From assembly GCA_030693535.1 (NCBI GenBank), contig JAUYAL010000009.1, forward strand, positions 19,035-83,034: 64,000 nt of DNA. Direction: 5' to 3'. Under the pieces are notes generated by a model. It had not been told where the DNA came from and did not search any database. It saw only the letters and a list, made by a program, of their open reading frames with translations. Both the position numbers and the translations under genes were made by a program. The stretch comes from Methylotenera sp. GTDB lineage: Bacteria; Pseudomonadota; Gammaproteobacteria; Burkholderiales; Methylophilaceae. This document shows positions 25,718-34,205 of this stretch, in pieces (within the stretch, counting starts at the first letter, position 1; each line of letters starts with the position of its first letter).

Positions 25718-27829
25718 TTATTTAGTGTAAATTTTAGGTAAATTAGCTTCTAGCGTTTGTTTAAATGCCATTAATCTTGCTTCAGCCAACATATTTAGCT
25801 CTTGCAAGGTATGTCCTGTGATATGCAGTATGCCTTCAGCCACATTATTCATAGTGGCTATATGAAATTGACCATTGCCGACAGCATCAACAATCTCGCT
25901 GCTCAACATCAGATGTCGCATATTGCGATGCGGCATCAATACACCTTGCTTGCCATCTAAGCCAATGTCTTTACATACTCTAAAGTAACCTTCAATTTTT
26001 TCGTTCAATCCGCCCACGGGAAGCACTTCACCATGTTGATTAAGTGCACCGGTCACCGCAATGCCTTGCTTAATTGGCAGTAGTGACAGCGAAGATAGTA
26101 AGGCGAACAGCTCTGCACATGAAGCAGAATCGCCATCTACACCATTGTATTCTTGTTCAAACACCAATGAAGCAGTGAGGTTTAACGGGTTGAATTGTGC
26201 AAAATTACTATGTAGCCAACTTTGCAATATCATCACACCCTTGTCATGCGTAGGACCACTCATTGCCACTTCACGATCTATGGTAAGCACGTCCAGACGA
26301 CCCGCATAACAGTTAGCTGAAATTCGCACCGGTGAACCGAAGCTGGCATCAGCAAGGTCAATATGCGTTAGGCCGTTGATCTGCCCTACCACCTCACCAT
26401 GCACGTTAATCATCAGCTCGTTATCGACTATCGAATCACGTAAATGCGCTTCAATATAGCTGTGGCGTGCATATTTACGGTTGATTGCGGCTTTTACATC
26501 TTCAATATCGACCAGCTTTGCGCCACGCAAACCTGCAGCAACCGCACTTTCTAGCATCAGTTTTTCTAATACTGCAAACTTTGTGCTAATGCGCGTTTGG
26601 TCTTCTTCTAACCTATGCATAGCTTGTAGCAAGCCAACGACCGCATCCGCAGTAAAATGACTGCAATTAAACTGCTGGCATTTTTGCGCAATAAAAGCTG
26701 CATACGCCGCATAATTTTCGGCACTGGCTTTTACTTTTTCAGCAAATTCAATTTTGATAGGAAAGTAGCTAAAAAAATCATACTTTTCATCAATGAGTAA
26801 GTAATAATCCTCACGCGTTGCGACCACGACCAACTTGACTGATACAGAGATTGCCGCTTGCGCGCTAACAAAACTTCCACCTTGACTGCTACTACTACTT
26901 AGATCCTCAATTTGCAATGTGCCATTGCGTAAAAAACGGTGTAGCTTCTCCAGCAACTGCGATCCACTTGCCTCATCGGCCAAAATGTCGCGTAAATTCA
27001 GTAATAGTGCACCGCCATCAGCACGCAATAAATTACCTGCGCGTAATCGCATAAAGTCTGGCGTTGTACTAGAATCTCCAGCACTTTCAACACCGCCAAA
27101 TAGTGATTGCAAACTGGGATCATTATCATAGATGACTGGCGCATGCTGAGTTGCATGATGCTCTACAAGCACATTGACGCGATAACGTCCGAAGAAACTT
27201 TCACTCAGCAATGCATCTAGATTGTTATCTGAATCACCACTAGCACTTGGCTGCCAAGCTTCAAGATATTCTAAAACGTCTTTCTGTAATAATTCAAAAT
27301 ATTGAATGATTGCTTTGTCGGTTTCAATATAGGGATTACTAACTTTTATAGACTCAATTTGCAAAGTTAAAAAAGCAAGTATTAATGCTGATGAATTATC
27401 TCTAACTTTAGCTTCAAGCAAATTTGCCAGTTCTTTCGCCAATTGACGAACAAACTGGTCTAACCCATGTTTTAATTGCGTGCCAACACCAGCAGGTAGC
27501 TTTAGAAATAATGGCTTACTACTTGTATCAAACTGGTACAGCGCAATCAAGTCACATGGGGCGAGTTGCTTGCTGGCAGCTTCATGCATAGCACTTAGCA
27601 TGAGTGTTGTGCGCCCTGTCCCTGGTTCACCAAGCGCAAGCAAATTGAATCCTGCTTGTTGAATGTTTAAGCCGAATTCAGCCGCTTTTTTAGCTTCTGA
27701 CTGCGCCACCCAAGCCTGATGTTGAGCGCTTTTACTATCTGCGGCAATAAGCTCGGAGGTATCAGCAAAGCTAAACTGCTTGGCAGAAATGTTAAGTGTT
27801 AATTGTTGTGGTGTTAAAAATTGAGACAT
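25718..27829 (-). CDS. Lon-like ATP-dependent protease (AAA_32, YcbZ/LonC type)
   Basis: A 703-residue protein with an N-terminal P-loop (ALGEPGTGRTTLML, residues 66-79), a divergent AAA region and a C-terminal Lon S16 protease domain. The catalytic serine lies in GVDGDSASCAE and the catalytic lysine in GGLNEKIEGYF, so the Ser-Lys dyad is intact. The ATPase core carries a long insertion and a coiled part, as is usual in this LonC/YcbZ-like group. It is likely a soluble quality-control protease. The next gene on this strand is hslR, 19 bases later, so the two may be co-transcribed. Confidence 0.85.
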   Translation of the reverse strand: MSQFLTPQQLTLNISAKQFSFADTSELIAADSKSAQHQAWVAQSEAKKAAEFGLNIQQAGFNLLALGEPGTGRTTLMLSAMHEAASKQLAPCDLIALYQFDTSSKPLFLKLPAGVGTQLKHGLDQFVRQLAKELANLLEAKVRDNSSALILAFLTLQIESIKVSNPYIETDKAIIQYFELLQKDVLEYLEAWQPSASGDSDNNLDALLSESFFGRYRVNVLVEHHATQHAPVIYDNDPSLQSLFGGVESAGDSSTTPDFMRLRAGNLLRADGGALLLNLRDILADEASGSQLLEKLHRFLRNGTLQIEDLSSSSSQGGSFVSAQAAISVSVKLVVVATREDYYLLIDEKYDFFSYFPIKIEFAEKVKASAENYAAYAAFIAQKCQQFNCSHFTADAVVGLLQAMHRLEEDQTRISTKFAVLEKLMLESAVAAGLRGAKLVDIEDVKAAINRKYARHSYIEAHLRDSIVDNELMINVHGEVVGQINGLTHIDLADASFGSPVRISANCYAGRLDVLTIDREVAMSGPTHDKGVMILQSWLHSNFAQFNPLNLTASLVFEQEYNGVDGDSASCAELFALLSSLSLLPIKQGIAVTGALNQHGEVLPVGGLNEKIEGYFRVCKDIGLDGKQGVLMPHRNMRHLMLSSEIVDAVGNGQFHIATMNNVAEGILHITGHTLQELNMLAEARLMAFKQTLEANLPKIYTK

Positions 27830-27876
27830 ATTGCCTTGCTAATTAAATTAAGTGAATTTCTATGTATCTTTATTGG

Positions 27877-28329
27877 TTATCGTACCCAGCGCTTGCGTGC
27901 ATCTTCATCGGTCTGCTTTGCATCTACCCAATGCGCACCAGAACTTGTCACTTCTTTTTTCCAAAATGGCGCTTCCGTTTTGAGGTAATCCATAATGAAT
28001 TCACAAGCTTTAAAAGCTTCACCGCGATGCGCACTGCTAACTGCCACCATAACAATTTGGTCAGTCGGTTGCAGAGTGCCGACACGGTGAATAACAATGG
28101 CATCAAAGATGTCCCAGCGACTTTTAGCTTGCATCACAATTGATTCTAAGGCTTTTTCCGTCATGACTGGGTAATATTCTAAAGTCAGTTGCGACACTGT
28201 ATCGCCATCATTTAAGTCGCGTACTTGCCCAATAAAACTGACAACTGCACCGGTATCCTTTCGCGCAGAACGCAACTGGCTTATTTCTAAGCCAGCATCA
28301 AAGTCATGCGTTTGTACCCGAACTGTCAT
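27877..28329 (-). CDS. moaE: Molybdopterin synthase catalytic subunit MoaE
   Basis: A 150-residue MoaE. It transfers sulfur from thiocarboxylated MoaD to precursor Z. Landmarks are GAVVSFIGQVRDLN, LEYYPVMTEKAL, HRVGTLQPTDQIVMVAVSSAHRGEAF and the lysine-rich active segment YLKTEAPFWKKE. The partner gene moaD lies 16 bases upstream on the same strand. Confidence 0.93.
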   Translation of the reverse strand: MTVRVQTHDFDAGLEISQLRSARKDTGAVVSFIGQVRDLNDGDTVSQLTLEYYPVMTEKALESIVMQAKSRWDIFDAIVIHRVGTLQPTDQIVMVAVSSAHRGEAFKACEFIMDYLKTEAPFWKKEVTSSGAHWVDAKQTDEDARKRWVR

Positions 28330-28345
28330 GGCTTAAGATTAAACC

Positions 28346-28615
28346 CTATCCACCAGTGACCGGCGGGAAAAAAGCCACTTCATCGCCATCGGCAATGGGC
28401 GCATTATCATCGACCAATTCGTGGTTAATCGCACCTCTTACTTTTAACTTACCCATCAACATTTGTTGCCAAGTGTCGTTACGTTTAGCTAGGTAGGCTT
28501 TAAGTTTTAATATAGTGAGTGTGCTGGAGAATACATCATCAGGCAGCTCTAAATCTTCACTAGAAAATTTGAGAGTTTCTTTGAGTCTAGCAAAATAAAA
28601 TATCTTAATTTTCAT
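28346..28615 (-). CDS. moaD: Molybdopterin synthase sulfur carrier subunit MoaD
   Basis: An 89-residue beta-grasp protein with the essential C-terminal Gly-Gly (FFPPVTGG). IKIFYFARLKE at the start and ADGDEVAFFPP near the end are typical of MoaD. The glycine carboxyl is adenylated and thiocarboxylated, then docks in MoaE, which is encoded directly downstream. Confidence 0.92.
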   Translation of the reverse strand: MKIKIFYFARLKETLKFSSEDLELPDDVFSSTLTILKLKAYLAKRNDTWQQMLMGKLKVRGAINHELVDDNAPIADGDEVAFFPPVTGG

Positions 28616-28679
28616 CTAATTTTAAATGGGTATCCAAAATACGTGGTTAATATCAACTTAATGGAGTCTAATTAATTGA

Positions 28680-29080
28680 CTACCGCTCCATGGGGGCTCT
28701 TAGCAAATCTGCCTTAAACATGTTTGCTCGCTCCAAGCACTCATCGAAGCTCAGATTAAATTCTATTTTCTCAATTGCGTCAAATACTGGCAGCATGATT
28801 GATTTGCGTGACTCACATTGACTAACAAATACTTCAATATTTTTTACAAATACGTCATGATGAATCAATAACTCACTGTAGTGATGGTCTATCACCATTG
28901 CGAGGTCAAGCAGGTCTCTTGGAGTTGCGCTGTCGCCACGATGCCAGATCTTCTTCGCTACAATCTCTATCGGCGTTTCCAGAAAGATATTTCTGCCAAG
29001 CACTTATGCTGAATGCCTTCTCAAGAAGGCTAATCCTTGGGCCATCTGGAAAGGTTAGCTCGGGCTTAGCCAAATGCATT
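28680..29080 (-). pseudogene. Decayed AbiEii/AbiGii-type nucleotidyltransferase toxin
   Basis: The longest intact piece (28680-29003) has FLETPIEIVAKKIWHRGDSATPRDLLDLAMV, characteristic of the C-terminal half of AbiEii-type nucleotidyltransferase toxins. The DNA just upstream, in another frame, encodes MHLAKPELTFPDGPRISLLE, which is a plausible preceding segment of the same protein. It starts inside the last codons of the XRE gene. The frames do not join: at least one shift near 28995-29020 is needed. The N-terminal catalytic domain (GS-x10-D-x-D) is missing altogether. The pair with the XRE gene upstream is therefore a broken toxin-antitoxin module. Confidence 0.6.
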
Positions 29081-29551
29081 CCAAAACTTGTTTGGCGACT
29101 TAATCTCCGTTGCAACATTCGCAAGGTTCTTCCAGACCAACTTAGCATTGATATTATATTTGGCGGAAAGTTGCTTGACGACGCCAACAACCAAAGAGGT
29201 TGGCGTTTCGTCAATCAGATGCATCACTTGCCCTTCAAGTCCTTCCTGAACTTTCCCACTCAACATGAATTTTTCCAAATCAGATACTGACATAGATTTT
29301 TTGTAACTTGTATTGACGTTACTGAGTGTCAACTTGATAAAATCCATCTTTTTCCCATTCGAAAACATAGGCATACCGATAATTTCAGCTATCTCAGAAA
29401 GCTTGATAGCACCTATGTCACCAACTTTACCCCTTTCCAAATTTACAATTGTCACTCTAGAGATATGCGATGCCTCGGCCAACGCCTTTTGACTCAGGCC
29501 GCACGCAGTCCTCTCTTTCTTAATGATTGCACCAATCGTTAAAATGTTCAT
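29066..29551 (-). CDS. XRE-family regulator, antitoxin-like partner of the AbiEii remnant
   Basis: A 161-residue protein with an N-terminal helix-turn-helix: GAIIKKERTACGLSQKALAEASHISRVTIVNLERG (about residues 8-42). The C-terminal 80 residues (LEKFMLSGKVQEGLEGQVMHLIDETP onward) form a separate helical domain. It is immediately upstream of the decayed toxin. The predicted -10 ends seven bases before the ATG, so its message may be leaderless. A 22-bp inverted repeat overlaps the predicted -35 and is a likely binding site. Confidence 0.75.
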   Translation of the reverse strand: MNILTIGAIIKKERTACGLSQKALAEASHISRVTIVNLERGKVGDIGAIKLSEIAEIIGMPMFSNGKKMDFIKLTLSNVNTSYKKSMSVSDLEKFMLSGKVQEGLEGQVMHLIDETPTSLVVGVVKQLSAKYNINAKLVWKNLANVATEIKSPNKFWNAFG

Positions 29552-29558
29552 GTTTTCT

Positions 29559-29601
29559 ACTATAGCGATATGCGAATTAAAAGTAAAGCTTACTTTACTT
29601 T
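29559..29601 (-). promoter_or_regulatory. Promoter and inverted-repeat operator of the XRE gene
   Basis: AAAGTAAAG (29580-29588) and CTTTACTTT (29593-29601) form a perfect inverted repeat with a CTTA spacer. On the minus strand TTTACT (29582-29587) and TATAGT (29559-29564) are 17 bases apart and resemble -35 and -10 elements. The repeat covers the -35. Only seven bases separate the -10 from the start codon. Confidence 0.5.
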
Positions 29602-29684
29602 ATTATGAATGATAGTAGTCCAATTGAATCAAATTGCGTGATTGGCATCAACCACCTTTTTCGATTGCTTATTTTAAAATATCC

Positions 29685-31037
29685 CTAATCTTCTTTATCA
29701 TTTGCAAGCTCGGCATCATCAACGATATCCAGCACATCTAGCGGTTTATTAGTCAATTCAACACGTTCAATCTGCGCAAATCTGCTTGAAATTTTCTGAC
29801 TGCTGATATGAACCTCTTGCGCGTTTTCATGGGCTTGGCGAATATTATCTGCAAGTTTCTTCATGCGCTGGTCGAAGCGTCCGAAGTCTTTGCTAAGCTT
29901 GCCAAGCTCTTCTTTAATCACATGTACTTGTTTACGCGTTTCAACATCTTTCAGCACAGCACGGGCTGTGTTCAACACCGCCATGAGTGTGGTCGGTGAA
30001 ACCACCCAAACGCGTTTATTCATGGCGTATTCAATCACATCATTATGATAGGCATGCAACTCTGCAAATACAGCTTCAGCGGGTATAAACATCACTGCGC
30101 CATCAGATGTCACGTTTGAGATGATGTATTTATTCGCAATGTCATCCACATGTTTTTTAACATCCAGTTTAAATTGCTTTTCAGCCAATAATTGCTCTGC
30201 ATCACTCAATTTACTATCAAACATACGATGATAATTTTCTAATGGAAACTTGCTATCTACCGCCACAGTGCCCGTTGGATCTGGTAAAAACAGGGCACAA
30301 TCAGCGCGTGTTCCGTTTTCAAAAGTGTGTTGCATGGCGAATGAGTTCACTGGCAATACGTTACGTACTAATGCTTCCAACTGCACCTCACCAAACGCGC
30401 CACGGCTACGCTTGTCGCCTAATAACTCCTGCAAACTCACGACATTGGTTGTTAAGCCATCGATTTTCTTTTGTGCTTCATCTATAGTTGCTAGGCGTGC
30501 CATCACATCAATAAATGTTTGATTAGTCTTTTTGAAACCTTCATCCAAACGCTCCGACACCTTGCCGCCGATTTGCTCTAGGCGTCCATCTACCGCTTTG
30601 GTCAAACTTTCAATACTCTGTGTCAGCGTGGTGGTTGCCTTCAACATCGTGTCATTAATAAGTGCCTGCTGAGATTTACCTTGCTCACTTAAGGTAGTAT
30701 GCAACTTTTCTAATACCGTTTCGCGAGTTAAAGATAAGCTATTATTCTGCGCCAACTGCAATGCCTGCATTGCGTCACGCGTGGCTTGTAACTCAGTAGC
30801 AACGCTAGAACGTAATCGTTCACTTGTTTCACTTGAAGACGCACTCAAACGGTCACCTAATTTATTTAGGCCATCATTAAAGTCCAACAACATAGCACGA
30901 TGCTTTTCTTCTAACTGTTGCAAAATTGCCTGTTGAATCACATCGGAATTTTTATCAAATTGATTTACACGTACAATTTGCCAAATCATCAGTAGCAATA
31001 TGGCGATGGCAACAACTAATATAATAATTTGTATCAT
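29685..31037 (-). CDS. rmuC: DNA recombination protein RmuC
   Basis: A protein of about 450 residues with an N-terminal membrane helix (IQIIILVVAIAILLLMIW), a long coiled-coil region (about 40-210) and the RmuC nuclease-like domain. The domain shows LLGDKRSRGAFGEVQLEALV, VAVDSKFPLENY and WVVSPTTLMAVLNTARAVL. It limits recombination at inverted repeats. The open frame runs to a TTG at 31070; ATG 31037, directly before the membrane helix, is the better start. It is adjacent to the insertion element, which has not disrupted it. Confidence 0.88.
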   Translation of the reverse strand: MIQIIILVVAIAILLLMIWQIVRVNQFDKNSDVIQQAILQQLEEKHRAMLLDFNDGLNKLGDRLSASSSETSERLRSSVATELQATRDAMQALQLAQNNSLSLTRETVLEKLHTTLSEQGKSQQALINDTMLKATTTLTQSIESLTKAVDGRLEQIGGKVSERLDEGFKKTNQTFIDVMARLATIDEAQKKIDGLTTNVVSLQELLGDKRSRGAFGEVQLEALVRNVLPVNSFAMQHTFENGTRADCALFLPDPTGTVAVDSKFPLENYHRMFDSKLSDAEQLLAEKQFKLDVKKHVDDIANKYIISNVTSDGAVMFIPAEAVFAELHAYHNDVIEYAMNKRVWVVSPTTLMAVLNTARAVLKDVETRKQVHVIKEELGKLSKDFGRFDQRMKKLADNIRQAHENAQEVHISSQKISSRFAQIERVELTNKPLDVLDIVDDAELANDKED

Positions 31038-31164
31038 AAGTATGTGATTATACCTGATGAGGTTTACCAAGGTTTTAGTATTAGTTTCTGACCAAATCTG
31101 TCAACTGCTCCCCCAACCTGTTTTCCAAGTTAGCGATGGATTTGATTTCAGTGTCAGAAACTTT

Positions 31165-31320
31165 GACATCCTCCTCGCCCTAAAGAGCGAGGATTCCTAC
31201 TGCTAGCGATTGATGTCCCAATCGGAGAATGTTCTTTCCAGCATTGATATCTCTATCATGCATAGTGCCACACAGCGCACAAGACCATTCTCTTATTCGC
31301 AAACCTGCTCTACCTTTCGG
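31165..31320 (-). ncRNA. Predicted omega RNA at the 3' end of tnpB
   Basis: In this family the guide RNA comes from the 3' end of tnpB and the right end, with the guide read from flanking DNA. The terminal hairpin (31173-31192) and right-end sequence fit that arrangement. The guide would begin just below 31165, in the DNA before rmuC. The 5' limit is a guess. Confidence 0.35.
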
Positions 31321-32271
31321 ACTGTTGCCAGAGATTTCTCCGCAACACGAACAAGTCTGGGAAGTGTACTTCTCATTTACTTCTGCAAACACCACTGACC
31401 GCGCCATCGCTTTATATTCCAGTTGTGTTTTAAGCATGTGCCAGCCAGCGTCTAATACCGATTTAGCCATGCGGGTTCTCGTCAGCGCTTTTGAACTGAC
31501 ATTTCCTACAAAGATTGCTCCGTGTTGTTTCACCAACGCAGTGCTGAATTGATGGTTATCATCCTTGCGTTGATTCTTTATCTTAGCGTGGATGGTTTTA
31601 ATCAAACTCTTTTTGTTGGCTCTTTGCGCTAAGCCCAGTTTAGATTCCAAGTCTCTGTAGCGTTGCTTGCGTTCCAACTGAACGCCATCACTACAAGTGG
31701 CTGTGTCTTTTAAACCAAGGTCTATGCCAATTGAACTCGTGCCTGTAGAGGGTTGCACCTCTACCTTAACGGTGACATTAATATACCACCTGCCTCTGGC
31801 GTCTTGCGAGAACGAGCCTGTGCTTAACTCATACTTCGATAGGTCGTAGCTATCCCATAGACTAAAGAACTCACCGCAGAAGCGAATTTGACCATTGATG
31901 TATTTGATACCAGCCGCTTTAAATGGAATCCATCCCAACGCCTTTTTAGAGCCACTCGAACTGCGCCATTGCAACTTGTTCTTGCGAAATTGCTTGCGTG
32001 ATTTGGCGTGTTGCGCTATGACACTTTGTACCGTGGCTGCACCGATGGTTAAGCTACGTTCAGTACGGATGCTACGCAGTTCTTTATTTAAATCGTACTC
32101 TGAGGTGCCACCGTTAATATAACCTATGCCTGGTATTGGAATCCACGAGTATTCTGCGCTTAACGCATTCGCGGCATTCCATACCTGATTAACCTCAAAA
32201 GCCCATTGGTTAAGCAGCTTTGCGTGCTTGTCTTTGACTCTTAGTTTCAGGGTTTTTAATTGTGTAGCCAT
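31180..32271 (-). CDS. tnpB: TnpB RNA-guided nuclease-like protein with altered RuvC-II
   Basis: A 363-residue TnpB/OrfB. The RuvC-I aspartate is Asp184 in SIGIDLGLKD, the zinc ribbon is TCSCCG...WSCALCG (residues 306-334), and the RuvC-III aspartate is in HDRDINAGKNIL (339-341). The position that usually reads V-E-[DN]-L, with the catalytic RuvC-II Glu, is FVGN here (Gly256). The next acidic candidate is Glu297 in FAEVNEKYTSQTCS. It may therefore be either nuclease-dead or of the RuvC-II-rearranged type. The last codons and the TAG lie inside the right-end hairpin. Confidence 0.88.
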   Translation of the reverse strand: MATQLKTLKLRVKDKHAKLLNQWAFEVNQVWNAANALSAEYSWIPIPGIGYINGGTSEYDLNKELRSIRTERSLTIGAATVQSVIAQHAKSRKQFRKNKLQWRSSSGSKKALGWIPFKAAGIKYINGQIRFCGEFFSLWDSYDLSKYELSTGSFSQDARGRWYINVTVKVEVQPSTGTSSIGIDLGLKDTATCSDGVQLERKQRYRDLESKLGLAQRANKKSLIKTIHAKIKNQRKDDNHQFSTALVKQHGAIFVGNVSSKALTRTRMAKSVLDAGWHMLKTQLEYKAMARSVVFAEVNEKYTSQTCSCCGEISGNSPKGRAGLRIREWSCALCGTMHDRDINAGKNILRLGHQSLAVGILAL

Positions 32272-32314
32272 CTGTTTATTAACGTTTTAATCCTATTTTG
32301 GTTGACTGCTTATT

Positions 32315-32331
32315 GAACGCCTTTGGCGTTC
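32315..32331. repeat. Left-end hairpin of the tnpB element
   Basis: GAACGCC and GGCGTTC pair perfectly around a TTT triloop. It lies between the tnpB start and the left-end hairpin at 32342-32361, in the subterminal part of the element. Confidence 0.6.
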
Positions 32332-32501
32332 GTGCTTACATCCTCGCCATGAATGACGAGGTTTTACGCGCTAATTGATAAAATATTATTGCCAACTAAC
32401 ACTTATTTACTTTTTAGCCTAAGTTTTCAGTATAACAAATCCCCATTCAGTCAAAAAAAGAATTATGATTTTAGCAATGACTTTCACAGACAAAAATACT
32501 A

Positions 32502-34205
32502 ATGATTAAACTCAAATTAATCTTAAGCCAGTGGCTGGTCAATGTAACGCGTAAGCTAAGTAATAACTTTTACCTGTACCTATGCGCCTTGCTTACAGTG
32601 CTGATTTTGCTTGATGCCAGCCTATTTCACATCGGTGAAAATATGCGCAATCGATCTTTTGACTTAATGGTAAAAAATCGGATTGTGGTGCCAAAGGCTG
32701 ACCCTAACATTGTCATCGTCGATATTAATGAGGCTTCATTAAATGCGATGGCTAAAGAATATGGTCGTTGGCCGTGGCCTCGGCAAGTATTTGGTGAATT
32801 TGTAGAGAATATCGAAGCACAAAATCCCAAGGCTATCGTGTTTGATATTTTATTTAGTGATGCTGATGTATATAACCCAGATAGCGACACCTACTTCAAT
32901 GATGTGATTGCAGGTACTAATAACACGTTTTTCCCGATGTTGCGTTTATCTGAAGCAAGCGATCATCTAAGCAAAATTACGCCAGATATGATTCCCGGTT
33001 TAAAGCAATCTATTAAAAATGATGAACCAGTTTCAATAGTTAAAAAACCCATCGCTATTGTTTTGCCACATTTTGAAGCGTTAGTAAACTCAAAGCGCTT
33101 AGGTACACATAACATTTATGCGGATGCCGATGGTATCGCTAGAGAGTACAGACTTTGGCATGATGAAAATGGCTGGTTGCTACCTTCACTTCCTCTGACG
33201 GTAGGTAATTTTGTGCAAATGAACACATTGCCAACACCGCAAAATATGTTAATTAACTGGCGTGGTAAACCTTTTACATACGCATTTGTAAGCTTTAGTG
33301 ATGTATATGCAGATATGGCAAGTAAAGTTAAAAAACGTGCTCCCAATGAATTTACCAACAAAATTGTCATTATTGGCTCAACTGCACCCTCATTGTTTGA
33401 CATTAAAGCCACCGCGATGGCAAAAGAATTTCCTGGGGTAGAGATTTTAGCCACTGCCATTGATAACGTACAACATACCGACTACTTGCAAGTATGGCGA
33501 GGTAAAACGCCCTATATATTGATGAGTCTTTTATTAATATGGCTTACTGCTCTCGCGTTTTACCGCAATATTGACCGAGATAAAGTCACCACGGTTTTTA
33601 GTAGTAGTCAAATCATCCTCTTAGTGCTTTCGTACCTAGTACTTAACTTTACTAATACTTATTTAGATATTACTGGCCCCATTACTTGGGCAATTATGTA
33701 CTTTAGTGTGGCCAAAATTTATGCGCTAGCGAATGACCGTGCCATGCAACGCCTCCTAGCTAATGATATTGAATCTGGCAAAAAAGGTGCCGCCATATTG
33801 CTGATGCCAATTATTATTGAAATTGAGGCGTCACTAAGCGATGGTATGTTAAAAAAACTACAGCATGAAATTGAACAACGCTGCCAAGTATCAGCCACCG
33901 TTGAGTTTTTAAAAGGCGCTCAGAGCGGTGTTTGGGGGTTATTTGGCGACATGTTTATTGTGAGCTGGGCATATCCACATGATGACGAAAGTGTTGCAAA
34001 AGAAGTTGAACAAGACGCTAATCAATTAGGTTTGCAATTAAAAGCATTACTAGAAAACATAGGTATGCCAAAGGACACTGCTGTGCGTTATGTGCAACAC
34101 ACAGGCATTCTGAATTCAGAAAAGCCGATGGATAGCCAATGGCGTGGTTTGTTTGCGCAAGCAATCATTAAGCTGGATCTTTTACAGAAAGATGGAAACT
34201 CATGA
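32502..34205 (+). CDS. CHASE2-domain membrane sensor protein
   Basis: A 567-residue membrane protein. One N-terminal helix (about 18-40) is followed by an extracytoplasmic CHASE2 domain with NRSFDLMVKNR, IVIVDINEASL, RWPWPRQVFGEFVENI and AIVFDILFSD. Three hydrophobic segments follow (about 336-410). The 150-residue cytoplasmic tail contains GVWGLFGDMFIVSWAY, which faintly recalls a class III cyclase but lacks clear metal-binding aspartates. CHASE2 proteins normally end in a kinase, cyclase or GGDEF; here the output domain is not recognised. It overlaps the SH3 gene by four bases (ATGA). Confidence 0.78.
   Translation: MIKLKLILSQWLVNVTRKLSNNFYLYLCALLTVLILLDASLFHIGENMRNRSFDLMVKNRIVVPKADPNIVIVDINEASLNAMAKEYGRWPWPRQVFGEFVENIEAQNPKAIVFDILFSDADVYNPDSDTYFNDVIAGTNNTFFPMLRLSEASDHLSKITPDMIPGLKQSIKNDEPVSIVKKPIAIVLPHFEALVNSKRLGTHNIYADADGIAREYRLWHDENGWLLPSLPLTVGNFVQMNTLPTPQNMLINWRGKPFTYAFVSFSDVYADMASKVKKRAPNEFTNKIVIIGSTAPSLFDIKATAMAKEFPGVEILATAIDNVQHTDYLQVWRGKTPYILMSLLLIWLTALAFYRNIDRDKVTTVFSSSQIILLVLSYLVLNFTNTYLDITGPITWAIMYFSVAKIYALANDRAMQRLLANDIESGKKGAAILLMPIIIEIEASLSDGMLKKLQHEIEQRCQVSATVEFLKGAQSGVWGLFGDMFIVSWAYPHDDESVAKEVEQDANQLGLQLKALLENIGMPKDTAVRYVQHTGILNSEKPMDSQWRGLFAQAIIKLDLLQKDGNS

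Larger units (their letters stand above)
31165..32370. mobile_element. tnpB-only IS200/IS605-type (IS1341-like) element
   Basis: The element holds a single tnpB gene and no tnpA. Its right end has a hairpin at 31173-31192 (CCTCGC/GCGAGG) followed on the minus strand by GAGGATGTCAA, typical of right ends in this family. The left end has a similar hairpin at 32342-32361 (CCTCG/CGAGG) and a second 7-bp hairpin at 32315-32331. The two ends share CGAGGATGT on the minus strand. Exact boundaries cannot be fixed without an empty site. It would need a TnpA in trans to move. Confidence 0.72.

Noticed and set aside
28906..29214. 102-codon minus-strand ORF overlapping both the XRE gene and the toxin remnant
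   Set aside because: Its first half is an out-of-frame reading of the XRE gene; only the middle part looks like toxin, so it is treated as part of the broken toxin.
32627..32890. Minus-strand ORF opposite the CHASE2 gene
   Set aside because: Antisense to a clear domain and without a ribosome site or family features.
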